Notes: generated by a model from the letters alone, not told the origin. A stretch of 64,000 nt of DNA from Jiangella gansuensis DSM 44835 (GCF_000515395.1 NZ_KI911782.1:5114070-5178069), one strand, 5' to 3'; counted from the first letter of the stretch, positions 9,366 to 18,429 are shown. A program made the numbers and translations.

Positions 9366-10460
9366 TCAGAAGTCGAAGTCGTCGATGTTCTCGGCGTTGA
9401 ACCTCGTCGGCGGGCCCAGCGTCACGACGCCGTCGGCGCCGACCGTGTATTCGCCCAGCTCACCGGCGGTGAAGGTCTCACCCTCGGCGCCGGTGATGAT
9501 GCCGGACGCGATGGCCGCGCCCGTGTACGCGGCCAGCTCGCCCAGCGCCGTCGGGTCCCAGAGCGCGAACTCCGTCACCGTGCCGTCCTTGACGTACTCG
9601 CGCATCTGGTTCGGCGTGCCCAGCCCGGTCAGCGCGACCTGCCCCTTGAACTCCGACCCGGAGAGGTATCGGGCCGCGGCCGCGATACCGACCGTCGTCG
9701 GCGAGATGATGGCGCCGAGGTCCGGATTGGCCTGCAGCAGACCCTGGGTCTCCTGGAAGGACTTCTCGTCCTCGTCGTCGCCGTAGACAACGCCCGCCAG
9801 TTCGATGTCCGCGTAATCGGGGTTGTTGGCCAGCTCGTCCTCGATCACCGCGATCCAGGCGTTCTGGTTGGTGGCGTTCGCGGTAGCGGACAGGATGGCC
9901 ACGGAACCGGCGCCGCCGATCTGCTCGGCCGCCATCTCGATGAGCGCCCGGCCCACCTCGTCGCTGTCGACCTGACTGACGAACAGGTCACGGCAGCCCG
10001 GGTCGACGTCGGAGTCGAACGTGACGACGTACGTCTCGGCACTGCGCGCCTGCTCCAGCGAGGAGCACAGCGCGTTGGGGTCATTGGCCGACAACAGGAT
10101 GACGTCCGCCGCCTGCTGGCTCAGCGTGTTGATGTAGCTGACCTGCGAGGACGCGGATGCGTCGGACGGGCCGGTGTACTCGTACTCGCCGCCGAGCTCG
10201 TCGACCGCACTCTGGGCGCCGTCGCTGGACGCTTCGAAGTACGGGTTGTTGACCGACTTGGGCAACATGGCGATGGACAGGTCGGCGGCGTACTCGGCGT
10301 CCGGGTCGGCCGCGGCCGCGGTCCCGTCGTCGCCGGCGCCGTCGTCGTCATCCCCGCTGTCCTGGGTTGTGCCGCCGCAGGCGGCGACCGTGAGCACCAG
10401 GGACAGGCCCAGGGCGGCCGGCGCGAACCTACGCGTCCGGCGGGTTCGACTGGCGAACAT
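9366..10460 (-). CDS. Sugar ABC transporter substrate-binding lipoprotein, RhaS-like
   Basis: A 364-residue CUT2-class periplasmic-binding-protein homologue. Residues 1-27 form a lipoprotein signal with lipobox LTVAAC, so the protein is anchored on the outer face of the membrane. An acidic Asp/Gly/Ala-rich linker follows (about 30-55). The mature domain has the type-1 fold: IAMLPKSVNNPYF at its start, a VILLSANDPNAL strand, VVTFDSDVD, and an AIISPTTVGIAAAA hinge region. The SVNNPYF and SANDPNAL motifs resemble rhamnose-binding RhaS proteins more than RbsB. It lies downstream of the permease and ATPase genes in the same operon, 24 bp after the second permease gene. Specificity for rhamnose is inferred from family resemblance and the neighbouring rhamnosidases. 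Confidence 0.82.
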   Translation of the reverse strand: MFASRTRRTRRFAPAALGLSLVLTVAACGGTTQDSGDDDDGAGDDGTAAAADPDAEYAADLSIAMLPKSVNNPYFEASSDGAQSAVDELGGEYEYTGPSDASASSQVSYINTLSQQAADVILLSANDPNALCSSLEQARSAETYVVTFDSDVDPGCRDLFVSQVDSDEVGRALIEMAAEQIGGAGSVAILSATANATNQNAWIAVIEDELANNPDYADIELAGVVYGDDEDEKSFQETQGLLQANPDLGAIISPTTVGIAAAARYLSGSEFKGQVALTGLGTPNQMREYVKDGTVTEFALWDPTALGELAAYTGAAIASGIITGAEGETFTAGELGEYTVGADGVVTLGPPTRFNAENIDDFDF

Positions 10461-10484
10461 GAGCGGTTCCTTTCTCAGGTGGTG

Positions 10485-11531
10485 CTACGACGTCGGGGTC
10501 GTGCGCAGACGTGCACGCCGGCGGACCAGGGCGGCCCGCGCCGACGTGACGACATTCGGGGCGAGGACGGACACGATCAGCAGCGATCCGGTCACGACGG
10601 TGAGCGCCTCGGTCGACACGCTGGCCAGCCGCAGGGCGTTCTGCAGCGACGACAGCAGCACCACGCCGGCCACCACGCCCGGCAACGTGCCCTTGCCGCC
10701 GAAGATGGAGACGCCGCCCAGCAGCACCGCCGCGACGACCGTCAGTTCCAGGCCGCTGGCGTTGTCGGCGCGGGCGCTGGAGTAGCGCAGCGTCCAGAAG
10801 ACGCCGACCAGACCGGCGACCGCGCCGGACGTGACGTAGAGCCAGAACTTCAGCCGCCCGACCGGGATGCCGGCGAAGGCCGCGGCGATCGGGTTCGCAC
10901 CCGCGGCGAAGACGGCCCGACCCACCGGGGTGGCGTGGAGGACGGCGGCGAAGAGCCCGGAGATCACGATGAGCGGGATCAGCACGTTCGGCACCGACGA
11001 CGTACCGAGGTTGCCGATGGTCCAGCTGCTGAAGTCGCGCGGGAAGTCCGCCACCGCGGTGTCGCCGAGCAGCACGAAGGCCAGCCCGCGATAGAGCGCG
11101 AGGGTACCGATGGTGACCGCAAGCGACGGCAACCCCAGCGCGGTGACGAGGATGCCGTTGACGGCACCGAGCACGGCGCCGATCACCACGCACAGCGGCA
11201 TGATGGTCTCCAGCGGCAGCCCGTTGTTCCACATCACGCCCATGGCGGAACTGGTCAGCCCGACGGTGCTGGCGACGGAGAGGTCGATCTCACCGGTGAC
11301 GATGATCAGCGTCATCGGCAGTGCCAGCAGCAGAACCGGTGTCAGGTCCAGGATCAGGAACCCGGCGTTGCGGGACGTGCCGAAGTGCTCGACCGTCAGC
11401 GCCGCCACGGCGATGACCAGGACCGTCACCAGGACGATGGCGCCGTCCCAGCCCACGATCCGGCTGGAGCGCAGCCGCGACGACGACGGCTGGGCCTGGG
11501 TGATCCGGTCCGGTGCGGTGTCAGTCGACAT
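10485..11531 (-). CDS. Sugar ABC transporter permease (CUT2, RhaQ/RbsC family)
   Basis: A 348-residue membrane protein of the RbsC fold with about ten hydrophobic segments. The family signature near the middle reads IPLIVISGLFAAVLHATPVGR followed by ANPIAAAFAGIPVGR (given in two pieces), the loop that contacts the ATPase. A GEIDLSVASTVGLTSSAMG segment near residue 100 is typical of CUT2 permeases. Its start overlaps the end of the preceding permease gene by 11 bp. It should form the transmembrane channel with the partner permease encoded at 11521-12561. Confidence 0.85.
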   Translation of the reverse strand: MSTDTAPDRITQAQPSSSRLRSSRIVGWDGAIVLVTVLVIAVAALTVEHFGTSRNAGFLILDLTPVLLLALPMTLIIVTGEIDLSVASTVGLTSSAMGVMWNNGLPLETIMPLCVVIGAVLGAVNGILVTALGLPSLAVTIGTLALYRGLAFVLLGDTAVADFPRDFSSWTIGNLGTSSVPNVLIPLIVISGLFAAVLHATPVGRAVFAAGANPIAAAFAGIPVGRLKFWLYVTSGAVAGLVGVFWTLRYSSARADNASGLELTVVAAVLLGGVSIFGGKGTLPGVVAGVVLLSSLQNALRLASVSTEALTVVTGSLLIVSVLAPNVVTSARAALVRRRARLRTTPTS

Positions 11532-12561
11532 GGGAGTCCTTCGTCCGCAGGGAGGCCGCGACCCGCAGGCTGACGAACCGGTCCAGGCCGATGGCGCCGA
11601 GGATCAGGGCACCGACGATGGCCTGCTGCCAGAACTGGTCGATGCTGAGCACCGGCAGTGCGTTGCTGATGACGGTCAGCAGCAGCGCGCCCAGCGCCGC
11701 CCCGTACACGGTGCCGCTGCCGCCGAAGATGGCCACGCCGCCGACCACCACGGCCGCCACCACCGACAGCTCGAGGCCGGACCCGGCCGACGCGTCGACG
11801 GTGCCGAAGCGGGCCGCGTGCAGTACGCCGCCGAGGCCGGCCAGTGCCCCGCACAGCACGTAGGCGGTGAGCAGCCGCCGCCCGGCCGGGACGCCGGCCA
11901 GCCGCGCGGCCTCCGGGCTGGACCCGAGCGCGTACATGTCGCGTCCGGCGCGGTATCGCGACAGGAACACACCGGCCAGCACGAGCACGACCAGAGCCAC
12001 GATGATGAGGTACGGGATGCCCAGGATCCGGGCGGTGCCGAAGTCGAGGAAGCCCCGCGGCATGTCCGAGGCGTTGATGCGTGAGCCGCCGGCGACGAAG
12101 TAGACGATGCCGCGGAACACGTACAGGGTGCCGAGCGTGGCGACCAGCGACGGGACCTTGCCGACGTGGACGATGACGCCGTTGACGAGACCGCATACGG
12201 CGCCGACGGCCAGCCCGAGCAGCATGGCCACCGGCAAAGGGGTCCCGGTGTTGTTCTGCAGGAAGTCCGCGGTGATATAGGCCGACAGCCCCAGCACCGA
12301 GCCCACCGACAGGTCGATGCCACGGGTCAGCACCACGATCGTCATGCCGATGGCCAGCAGCATGGTGATGGCCGCCGAGAGCAGCAGGTCGCGGATGCTC
12401 TGCTGGCCCACGAAGCGTGGGTTGACCGCCGCGGTGACGGCGACGACGGCCACCAGCGCGACGACCAGCCCCAGTGCCCGGAACCGCAGGACCAGATCGA
12501 GGGCCGTGGAGCCGGTGCGGGTCCTGGTGTCCGGCTCGGCCGGCTGCGCCAGCAGCGTCAT
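11521..12561 (-). CDS. Sugar ABC transporter permease (CUT2, RhaP/RbsC family)
   Basis: A 346-residue paralogue of the next permease, also of the RbsC family. The N-terminal cytoplasmic tail is about 25 residues, then about ten membrane segments follow. The CUT2 hallmark [18 protein letters not shown] is present near residue 85, and the coupling loop [19 protein letters not shown] near residue 215. Two different permease genes in one operon point to a heterodimeric channel, as in RhaPQ systems, and away from the homodimeric ribose type. The gene overlaps the ATPase gene by 4 bp. Confidence 0.85.
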   Translation of the reverse strand: MTLLAQPAEPDTRTRTGSTALDLVLRFRALGLVVALVAVVAVTAAVNPRFVGQQSIRDLLLSAAITMLLAIGMTIVVLTRGIDLSVGSVLGLSAYITADFLQNNTGTPLPVAMLLGLAVGAVCGLVNGVIVHVGKVPSLVATLGTLYVFRGIVYFVAGGSRINASDMPRGFLDFGTARILGIPYLIIVALVVLVLAGVFLSRYRAGRDMYALGSSPEAARLAGVPAGRRLLTAYVLCGALAGLGGVLHAARFGTVDASAGSGLELSVVAAVVVGGVAIFGGSGTVYGAALGALLLTVISNALPVLSIDQFWQQAIVGALILGAIGLDRFVSLRVAASLRTKDSHVD

Positions 12562-14096
12562 GCCGCGACCTCCTGCCCGGTGGCGAGGAACATGACCGAC
12601 TCCTCGGTCGCCTCGGCTCGGCTCAACTCACCGACCAGGTGCCCCTCCCGGATCACGAGGACCCGGTCGGCCATGCCGAGGACCTCGGGCAGTTCGGAGG
12701 AGACCATGACGACGGCGACCCAGTCGGCCGCGAGCTGCGACATCAGCCGGTGCACCTCGGCCTTCGTGCCGACGTCGATGCCGCGGGTGGGCTCGTCGAC
12801 GATGAGCACTTTCGGCCCGGTGGCCAGCCATTTCGCCAGCACGACCTTCTGCTGGTTGCCGCCGGAGAGGGTGCCGGCGGGGTCGGTGAGGCGACCGTAG
12901 CGGGTCTGCAGCCGACGGGTCCAGTCGGCGGCTTCACGCCGTTCGGCGCCGCCGGTCAGGAAGCCGAAGCGAGACAGCCGGTTGCGCCGGACGAGTGTGG
13001 CGTTACGCATGATCGACAGGTCGAGGATGAGTCCCTGCTGCCGGCGGTCCTCGGGCACCAGCGCCACGCCTGCTCGCATGGCCGCCTTCGAGTTTCCGGC
13101 AGGCAGCGCGTGCCCACCGACCCGCACGGTGCCGGCGTCGCGGGGGTCGACGCCGAACACCGCCTGCACCACCTCGGACCGGCCGGAGCCCACCAGTCCC
13201 GCCAGCGCCACGATTTCGCCGGCCCGGACCTGGAACGACACGTCGCGGAAGACGCCGGCGCGACTCAGCCCGTCGACCTCCAGCACGACCTCACCGGGGG
13301 TGACCTCCTGCTTCGGGAAGAGCGCGCCGAGTTCGCGGCCGACCATGCGGCGCACGATCTGGTCGATGGTGACGTCGGCCAGCAGGTCGGTGGACACGTG
13401 GGCGCCGTCGCGCATGACCGTCACCCGCTGACACAGCGCCTCGACCTCGTCGAACCGGTGCGAGATGAACAGCACCGCCGCACCGGCGTCGCGCAGCCCG
13501 CGGACCACGGCGAACAGCCGCTCGACCTCGACGCCGGAGAGTGCCGCCGTGGGCTCGTCCATGATCAGCACGGTGGCGTCGACGGAGATGGCCTTGGCGA
13601 TCTCGACCAGCTGCTGATCGGCGATGGACAGGCCCTTGGCCGGCCGGGCCGGGTCGAGCGGGACGCCTAGCCGTTCGAACAGTGCGGCTGCGTGGCGATG
13701 CATCTCCGCCCGGTCGATCAACCCGAACCGGCCGCGGGGCTGCCGCCCGACGAAGATGTTCTCCGCCACTGACAGATCGGGGAAGAGAGTCGGTTCCTGG
13801 TAGATGACGGCGATGCCCGCATCCTTGGCCGCCGCGGTGTTCGTGAATTCGACCGCTTCGCCGTTGACTGTGACAGTGCCGGTGTCGGGCCGGTGGACGC
13901 CGGCGAGGACCTTGATCAACGTCGACTTGCCGGCGCCGTTCTCGCCGACCAGCGCGTGTGCCTCGCCCGGATACAGCTCCAAGCGCGCGTCACGCAACGC
14001 CGCGACCGGCCCGAATGCCTTGGTCACCCCAGCCAGTGTCACCACCGGACGGACCGGCGAATGGCCGGTTTCGAACGTGCTCCCGGTAGCGGACAA
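12558..14096 (-). CDS. Sugar ABC transporter ATP-binding protein (CUT2, two nucleotide-binding domains)
   Basis: A 512-residue RbsA/RhaT-type protein. The first nucleotide-binding domain has Walker [10 protein letters not shown] near residue 55 and Walker [13 protein letters not shown]. The second has the degenerate P-loop GLVGSGRSE usual in this family, a proper signature [15 protein letters not shown], and [12 protein letters not shown]. Translation most likely starts at TTG 14096, because GGAGG lies eight bases upstream and no better start exists. It is the first gene of the importer operon (ATPase, permease, permease, binding protein, LuxR-like HTH). A well-formed promoter and a LacI-type operator precede it. 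Confidence 0.88.
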   Translation of the reverse strand: MSATGSTFETGHSPVRPVVTLAGVTKAFGPVAALRDARLELYPGEAHALVGENGAGKSTLIKVLAGVHRPDTGTVTVNGEAVEFTNTAAAKDAGIAVIYQEPTLFPDLSVAENIFVGRQPRGRFGLIDRAEMHRHAAALFERLGVPLDPARPAKGLSIADQQLVEIAKAISVDATVLIMDEPTAALSGVEVERLFAVVRGLRDAGAAVLFISHRFDEVEALCQRVTVMRDGAHVSTDLLADVTIDQIVRRMVGRELGALFPKQEVTPGEVVLEVDGLSRAGVFRDVSFQVRAGEIVALAGLVGSGRSEVVQAVFGVDPRDAGTVRVGGHALPAGNSKAAMRAGVALVPEDRRQQGLILDLSIMRNATLVRRNRLSRFGFLTGGAERREAADWTRRLQTRYGRLTDPAGTLSGGNQQKVVLAKWLATGPKVLIVDEPTRGIDVGTKAEVHRLMSQLAADWVAVVMVSSELPEVLGMADRVLVIREGHLVGELSRAEATEESVMFLATGQEVAA

Positions 14097-14114
14097 CGGC
14101 GTCCTCCAGGTTAA

Positions 14115-14168
14115 TGAATCGTTTCACGACCTTGCGAGGACATTAGGCCCAGTGACGCTCGCGGTCAA
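14115..14168 (-). promoter_or_regulatory. Promoter and LacI-type operator of the sugar importer operon
   Basis: On the minus strand a -35 box TTGACC (14163-14168) is followed after 17 bases by a -10 box TAATGT (14140-14145). A 12-bp near-palindrome TGAAACGATTCA (14115-14126) then lies where transcription would begin. Next come a GGAGG site and the TTG start at 14096. An operator just inside the transcribed region fits repression by a LacI-family regulator lifted by sugar. No LacI gene lies beside it; the nearest is at 35489-36547. Confidence 0.65.
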
Positions 14169-14208
14169 CCCCCAAGTCGCATCGAAACCGACACTCCGCC
14201 ACCCCCGG

Positions 14209-14280
14209 AATGATCACGTTCACCATGGGTGCTCCCGCTCCACCATGGATGCTTGCCTGGTGACGCGGGAGAACCCCTGG
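14209..14280. repeat. Palindromic intergenic element, family B, incomplete copy
   Basis: It begins AATGATCACGTTC and shares ordered blocks with the element at 23410-23501: ATGGGTG, CGCT, ATGCTTGCC, GGTG, GCGGGAG and ACCCC. The closing TGATCA end present at 23488-23501 is missing here. It lies 45 bp past the stop of the FadR-type gene and upstream of the importer promoter. Confidence 0.6.
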
Positions 14281-14324
14281 GGTCGCCAGGCCCGAACCGG
14301 ACCTGCACCGGACCCGCGCCCGTC

Positions 14325-15014
14325 TCACGTCAGCCGCGCGTCCCGGTAGAAGCCCTCGATGTGCTCGGCCACCAGCGACGCGGCGCGCTCACCGTCGCCG
14401 GCGGCGATCGCGGCGAGCACCGCCCGGTGCTGATGCCTCAGCGCGTCGGCGGTGTTCTTCCAGTCCGGCAGGTCCGCTGCCGCTGCGACGACGTAGCCGT
14501 GGATCGCCTCGCGCAGCGACGCCATGATGGTGGAGACCAGGACGTTGCCCGCCAGCGCGGCCAACGCCACGTGGAACTCCGCGTCGAGCAGGTGGAAGCG
14601 TTCGCGCGGCAGGTCGGCGTCGTCCATCGCCTCCAGCAGCTGGCCGGCGGCGGCCAGTTGCTCCGGCTGAGCCCGGCCGGCCGCCTCGCGCACCGCCCAC
14701 GACTCCAGCAGCACCCGGGTCTGGACGATGTCACCCATCGGCAGGTGGCTGGTGGCCAGGTGCAAACGCAACGTGGCCGTCAGCGGCGAGGCCGGCTCGG
14801 CGACGATGACGGCACCGGCTTCCGGGCCGGACCCCGCGGCGGTGCGGACGACGCCCATCGCCTCGAGCACCCGGATGGCCTCGCGCACGGATGGCCGGCT
14901 CACCCCCAGCAGCCCGGCCATCGCGCGCTCGCCGGGCAGCCGATCGCCCAGCCGCAGCCGACCGGCGGCCAGGTCGGCCTCGATCTGGCGCAGCACGAGC
15001 TCGTACGTCTTCAC
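14325..15014 (-). CDS. FadR/GntR-family transcriptional regulator, probably LldR-like
   Basis: About 229 residues from a GTG at 15014; longer readings add an implausible Arg-rich tail. Residues 1-70 form the winged helix of GntR proteins ([29 protein letters not shown], quoted here as [20 protein letters not shown] plus AIRVLEAMG). The rest is an all-helical FCD ligand domain containing [12 protein letters not shown] and HRAVLAAI, the region whose His/Asp residues usually bind a metal and a carboxylate effector. It is divergent from the alpha-hydroxy-acid oxidase gene across a perfect palindrome of the FadR-subfamily type. It therefore probably represses that two-gene operon and itself, responding to a hydroxy- or keto-acid. 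Confidence 0.82.
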   Translation of the reverse strand: MKTYELVLRQIEADLAAGRLRLGDRLPGERAMAGLLGVSRPSVREAIRVLEAMGVVRTAAGSGPEAGAVIVAEPASPLTATLRLHLATSHLPMGDIVQTRVLLESWAVREAAGRAQPEQLAAAGQLLEAMDDADLPRERFHLLDAEFHVALAALAGNVLVSTIMASLREAIHGYVVAAAADLPDWKNTADALRHQHRAVLAAIAAGDGERAASLVAEHIEGFYRDARLT

Positions 15015-15065
15015 GATCGGCAACCCTACTGGCCGGCTTCCGTTCCGCCTCCCACCTGGTCTACC

Positions 15066-15082
15066 GTGTGGTCTGACCACAC
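15066..15082. promoter_or_regulatory. FadR-subfamily operator palindrome GTGTGGTCTGACCACAC
   Basis: A 17-bp palindrome, perfect except for the single central base, in the divergent gap between the FadR-type gene and the oxidase gene. Its core TGGTCTGACCA matches the GGTnnnACC pattern bound by LldR/PdhR-like FadR-subfamily regulators. It is 39 bp before the oxidase start. Confidence 0.75.
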
Positions 15083-15120
15083 CGAAACGACGCACCCGTA
15101 CGACGCCAACGGAGCGCTCC

Positions 15121-16332
15121 ATGACCGATCGACAGATCCCGCGCTGGTCCGAGCTGAAACCCCTGCTGCGGGCGAAGCCGGTGACGCTCAACCCCACCGA
15201 ACGCCGTCTCGAGAAGGCGCTCACCATCGCCGACCTGCGCCGGATCGCGCGGTTGCGCACACCGCGCTCGGTCTTCGACTACACCGACGGCGCCGCCGAG
15301 GCCGAGATCAGCCTGCGCCGCGCCCGGGCCCTGTTCGCCCAACTGGAGCTGCGTCCGTCCATCCTGCACGACGTCTCCGAGGTGGACCCGACGACGACGA
15401 TGCTCGGCGCGCCGTCCGCGCAGCCGTTCGCGTTCGCGCCGACGGGCTTCACCCGCATGATGAACCACGAGGGCGAGAGCGCGGTGGTCCGCGTGGCCGA
15501 GCGGGCCGGCATTCCGTACGCCCTCTCGACCATGGGCACCACGTCCATCGAGGATGTCGCGGCCGCGGCCCCGGACGCGCGCAAGTGGTTCCAGCTCTAC
15601 GTGTGGAAGGACCGGTCCTCCGGCGAGGACCTGGTGAAGCGGGCCGCCGCGGCCGGCTACGAGGCGCTCATGCTGACCGTCGACGTCCCGGTGGCCGGCG
15701 CCCGGCTGCGCGACGTCCGCAACGGCTTCACCATCCCGCCGTCCCTGACCGCGAAGACGGTGCTCGACGCCGCCGCCCATCCCGCCTGGTGGATCAATCT
15801 GCTGACCACCAAGCCGCTGGAGTTCGCCTCCCTGAGCGAGTGGCAGGGCACCGTGGCGGAACTGCTGAACAAGCTCTTCGACCCCACCATGACCATCGAC
15901 GACCTCGCGTGGCTGCGCTCCATCTGGTCCGGGCCGCTGATCGTCAAGGGCATCCAGACGGTCGACGACGCCCGCCGCGTGGTCGACGCCGGCGCCGACG
16001 CGATCGTGCTGTCCAACCATGGCGGGCGGCAGCTGGACCGGGCACCGGTGCCGCTGCGGATCCTGCCGGAGGTGGCCGCCGCCGTGGGTGACCGCACCGA
16101 GGTGTACCTCGACACCGGCATCACGAACGGCGCCGACATCGTGGCCGCGTTGGCACTGGGGGCCGACGCCTGCCTGGTGGGGCGTGCCTACCTCTACGGG
16201 CTGATGGCCGGTGGCGAACGCGGCGTCGCCCGCGCTGCCGAGATCCTGACCACGGAGGTCCGCCGCACCATGCAGCTGCTGGGGGTCCGCACCGTCGACG
16301 AGCTGAACCCCGACCACGTCCGGCTGCCCTGA
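15121..16332 (+). CDS. FMN-dependent alpha-hydroxy-acid oxidase/dehydrogenase (L-lactate dehydrogenase-like)
   Basis: 403 residues from ATG 15121, preceded by GGAG. The protein is a TIM barrel of the lactate/glycolate oxidase family. It has [18 protein letters not shown] near residue 60, an [12 protein letters not shown] motif, [28 protein letters not shown], the conserved Lys in [12 protein letters not shown], and [15 protein letters not shown] with the catalytic His and substrate-binding Arg. Members oxidise L-2-hydroxy acids to keto acids with flavin. Gene order with a fumarylacetoacetase-fold hydrolase suggests it oxidises L-lactate released by that enzyme. Substrate assignment is inference; the family is secure. 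Confidence 0.88.
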   Translation: MTDRQIPRWSELKPLLRAKPVTLNPTERRLEKALTIADLRRIARLRTPRSVFDYTDGAAEAEISLRRARALFAQLELRPSILHDVSEVDPTTTMLGAPSAQPFAFAPTGFTRMMNHEGESAVVRVAERAGIPYALSTMGTTSIEDVAAAAPDARKWFQLYVWKDRSSGEDLVKRAAAAGYEALMLTVDVPVAGARLRDVRNGFTIPPSLTAKTVLDAAAHPAWWINLLTTKPLEFASLSEWQGTVAELLNKLFDPTMTIDDLAWLRSIWSGPLIVKGIQTVDDARRVVDAGADAIVLSNHGGRQLDRAPVPLRILPEVAAAVGDRTEVYLDTGITNGADIVAALALGADACLVGRAYLYGLMAGGERGVARAAEILTTEVRRTMQLLGVRTVDELNPDHVRLP

Positions 16333-16381
16333 TCCAGGCAGCCCGCTGAGAACCGCACACACCACCCAGGGAGAGACGATC

Positions 16382-17230
16382 ATGCACCTGATGCGCATCG
16401 GCGAGCCGGGCCAGGAGCGTCCCGCCGTCCGCGACGACGACGACACCCTCTACGACCTCACCCCGCTCACCGGCGACATCGACGGCACCTTCCTCGCCGA
16501 CGACGGCATCCGCCGAGCCCGCGCCGCACTGGCGGCCGGCGAGCTGCCGGCGCTGCCTGCACAGGGCCGCATCGGCGCACCCATCGCCCGCCCCGGCAAG
16601 ATCGTGTGCATCGGCCTGAACTACCGCGACCACGCCGCCGAGACCGGCGCAGCCCTGCCGGCGGAGCCGATCATCTTCATGAAGGCATCCAACACCGTGG
16701 TGGGACCCAACGACACCGTCCTGGTCCCCCGCGGCAGCACCAAGACCGACTGGGAGGTCGAGCTCGGCGTCGTCATCGGCAAGACCGCCCGATACCTGGA
16801 CTCACCCGACGATGCCCTGGACGTCATCGCGGGCTACACCATCTCCCACGACGTGTCCGAACGCGAGTTCCAGCTCGAGCGCGGCGGGCAGTGGGACAAG
16901 GGCAAGTCCTGCGAGACGTTCAACCCGCTGGGCCCCTGGCTGGTCCCGACCGACGACATCGACGACGCCGGCAAACTCGGCCTGCGGTTGTGGGTGAACG
17001 GCGAGCAGCGCCAGGACGGCACCACCGCCGACCTCATCTTCGGCATCGGCCACGTCATCTGGTACCTGAGCCAGTTCATGGTCCTCGACCCCGGCGACCT
17101 GGTGAACACCGGCACACCCGCCGGCGTGGCCATGGGCATGCCGGGGCAGCCGTACCTGCGCGCCGGCGACGTCGTGGAACTGGAGATCGACGGCCTCGGC
17201 CGGCAGCGGCAGGAATTCCGCGACGCCTGA
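16382..17230 (+). CDS. Fumarylacetoacetate-hydrolase-family enzyme, possible 2,4-diketo-3-deoxy-L-rhamnonate hydrolase
   Basis: 282 residues. After a short N-domain, the FAH beta-roll begins with KIVCIGLNYRDHAAETG near residue 75. The metal ligands follow as Glu residues in TDWEVELGVVIGK and an Asp in YTISHDVSEREFQ, with GKSCETFNPLGPWLV and NTGTPAGVAMG completing the active site. This subgroup is often labelled ureidoglycolate lyase or 2-keto-4-pentenoate hydratase, but several members hydrolyse 2,4-diketo-3-deoxy sugar acids. Next to rhamnosidases and a rhamnose-type importer, hydrolysis of diketo-deoxy-rhamnonate to pyruvate plus L-lactate is the best guess. It is in an operon with the oxidase gene (49 bp gap, GGGAGAG site). 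Confidence 0.78.
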   Translation: MHLMRIGEPGQERPAVRDDDDTLYDLTPLTGDIDGTFLADDGIRRARAALAAGELPALPAQGRIGAPIARPGKIVCIGLNYRDHAAETGAALPAEPIIFMKASNTVVGPNDTVLVPRGSTKTDWEVELGVVIGKTARYLDSPDDALDVIAGYTISHDVSEREFQLERGGQWDKGKSCETFNPLGPWLVPTDDIDDAGKLGLRLWVNGEQRQDGTTADLIFGIGHVIWYLSQFMVLDPGDLVNTGTPAGVAMGMPGQPYLRAGDVVELEIDGLGRQRQEFRDA

Positions 17231-17247
17231 GCGCCGCACGGCAGCGC

Positions 17248-17283
17248 AAAGGGGCCGGCTACCCAATGGGTGCCGGCCCCTTT
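17248..17283 (+). terminator. Strong intrinsic terminator of the oxidase-hydrolase operon
   Basis: AAAGGGGCCGGC (17248-17259) pairs perfectly with GCCGGCCCCTTT (17272-17283) around a loop that can itself pair (ACCC/GGGT). A short T-run closes the stem. Confidence 0.85.
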
Positions 17284-17298
17284 CCTGCGTCATAGACA

Positions 17299-17350
17299 CC
17301 CGAGGGACGACCCTCGGGCCGGTCTCGGCCGCTCGTGCTCCGCCGAGACC
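17299..17350 (-). terminator. Two tandem hairpins downstream of lsr2
   Basis: CCCGAGGG-ACGA-CCCTCGGG (17299-17318) is followed by GGTCTCGG (17321-17328) pairing with CCGAGACC (17343-17350). They lie about 100-150 bp past the lsr2 stop and face the terminator at 17248-17283. There are no T-runs, which is common for high-GC terminators. Confidence 0.5.
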
Positions 17351-17446
17351 ACGGATCACCGGCCGTGGTGTGTGCGCTTCGATCCGCGGCGGTGCCCGAC
17401 GACCGTCCGCCGCGCGTCCCCGAGCCGCGCGCGAACGGTCACCCCG

Positions 17447-17782
17447 TCAGCCGTGGGCGGACTCGTACTTGGCCAGGATGTCCGACGGGATGCGGCCGCG
17501 GTCGGAGACCTTGAGTCCCTGGTCGCGTGCCCACTCGCGGATGGCCGTGGTGTCGGTGCGGCTGGCCCTGCCACCGGAAGCGGCGGCCCGCCCCCGGCCA
17601 CGCCGAGCCGAGGCCCTACGCGCCGAGGCGACGTAGGGAGCCAAGGTGTCGCGCAGCTTGCTGGCGTTCTTAGCCGACAGGTCTATCTCGTACGAGGCTC
17701 CGTCCAAGGCGAAGCTGACGGTCTCGGCGGCGTCTCCACCGTCGAGATCGTCCAGCAGAATCACCTGAACCTTTTGCGCCAT
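17447..17782 (-). CDS. lsr2: Lsr2 nucleoid-associated xenogeneic silencer
   Basis: 111 residues from ATG 17782 (GGAAGG upstream). The N-terminal dimerisation domain starts MAQKVQVILLDDLDGG, followed by VSFALDGASYEIDLS. A basic Arg/Ala/Gly linker lies at about 60-75. The C-terminal DNA-binding domain contains IREWARDQGLKVSDRGRIP, where RGR is the AT-hook-like triplet that enters the minor groove of AT-rich DNA. Lsr2 bridges DNA and silences acquired genes in actinobacteria. It ends the lysS/argA-like cluster. In most actinomycetes clpC would come next; here the accessory carbohydrate region does. Confidence 0.95.
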   Translation of the reverse strand: MAQKVQVILLDDLDGGDAAETVSFALDGASYEIDLSAKNASKLRDTLAPYVASARRASARRGRGRAAASGGRASRTDTTAIREWARDQGLKVSDRGRIPSDILAKYESAHG

Positions 17783-17834
17783 CGTTGATCCTTCCCGCGG
17801 GGCTGCACACTGTTGTTTTGAGTTGACATCTCTA

Positions 17835-17863
17835 TTGTTACGCCCGGGAAGGGAGAATTTCAA
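17835..17863 (-). promoter_or_regulatory. Likely lsr2 promoter
   Basis: On the minus strand TTGAAA (17858-17863) and TAACAA (17835-17840) are 17 bases apart, leaving a leader of about 45 nt before the lsr2 start. The -35 box overlaps the stop codon of the acetyltransferase gene. The region is locally AT-rich compared with its surroundings. Confidence 0.5.
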
Positions 17864-18429
17864 TTCGCCTGCGGCGCGTCGTGGGACCGGATTTGTGACG
17901 GCACACTCATTCGACGTAGCATCCGCACGTTACCCAGAGTATTCGGCTTCACACGATCGAGGTCGAGGAACTCGGCGACCCCTTCGTCGGCCGACCGCAA
18001 CAACTGCGAGTAGACGTCGTCGGGCACCGGCGTACCTTCTACCGGTTCGAATCCGTGCTGGGCGAAGAAGTCCACCTCGAAGGTCAGGCAGAACACCCGC
18101 TCCACACCGAGTTCCCGGGCCACTCCGAGCAATCGCTGCAGTAGCACATGACCGACTCCGCGACCGCGCCATTCCGGGTCGACGGCGAGTGTGCGAACCT
18201 CCGCGAGGTCTTCCCACATCACGTGCAACGCACCGCAGCCGACCACCCTGCCGCCGGCTGTTTCGGCTACCCAGAACTCCTGGATGTCCTCGTACAAAGT
18301 GACGGTCTCTTTGGATAGCAGGATCCGCCGTGCCGCGTAACCGTCGAGCAGGTTGCGGATCACCCGTACATCGGCGGTGCGGGCCCGCCGCACATGAATG
18401 GCCGACGCGTTTTCGCCGGCCTCCGTCAT
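17860..18429 (-). CDS. GNAT amino-acid N-acetyltransferase (actinobacterial ArgA-like)
   Basis: 189 residues. The acetyl-CoA-binding A motif reads VRTLAVDPEWRGRGVGHVLL near residue 85, preceded by VVGCGALHVMWEDLAEV. The C-terminus keeps FFAQHGFEPVEGTPVPDDVY, the pattern of the short actinobacterial N-acetylglutamate synthases of the Rv2747 type. Those enzymes acetylate glutamate or glutamine as the first step of arginine synthesis. The ATG overlaps the lysS stop (ATGA), so translation is coupled. The role in arginine synthesis is by family resemblance; no other arg gene is in the window. Confidence 0.75.
   Translation of the reverse strand: MTEAGENASAIHVRRARTADVRVIRNLLDGYAARRILLSKETVTLYEDIQEFWVAETAGGRVVGCGALHVMWEDLAEVRTLAVDPEWRGRGVGHVLLQRLLGVARELGVERVFCLTFEVDFFAQHGFEPVEGTPVPDDVYSQLLRSADEGVAEFLDLDRVKPNTLGNVRMLRRMSVPSQIRSHDAPQAN

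Noticed and set aside
14728-15120. Longer N-terminus for the alpha-hydroxy-acid oxidase
   Set aside because: It would run through the operator palindrome and the divergent regulator gene. The ATG at 15121 has a ribosome site and gives the usual family length.
18036-18056. TTCGAATCC stretch resembling a tRNA T-loop
   Set aside because: It lies within the acetyltransferase coding sequence and has no acceptor or anticodon stems around it.
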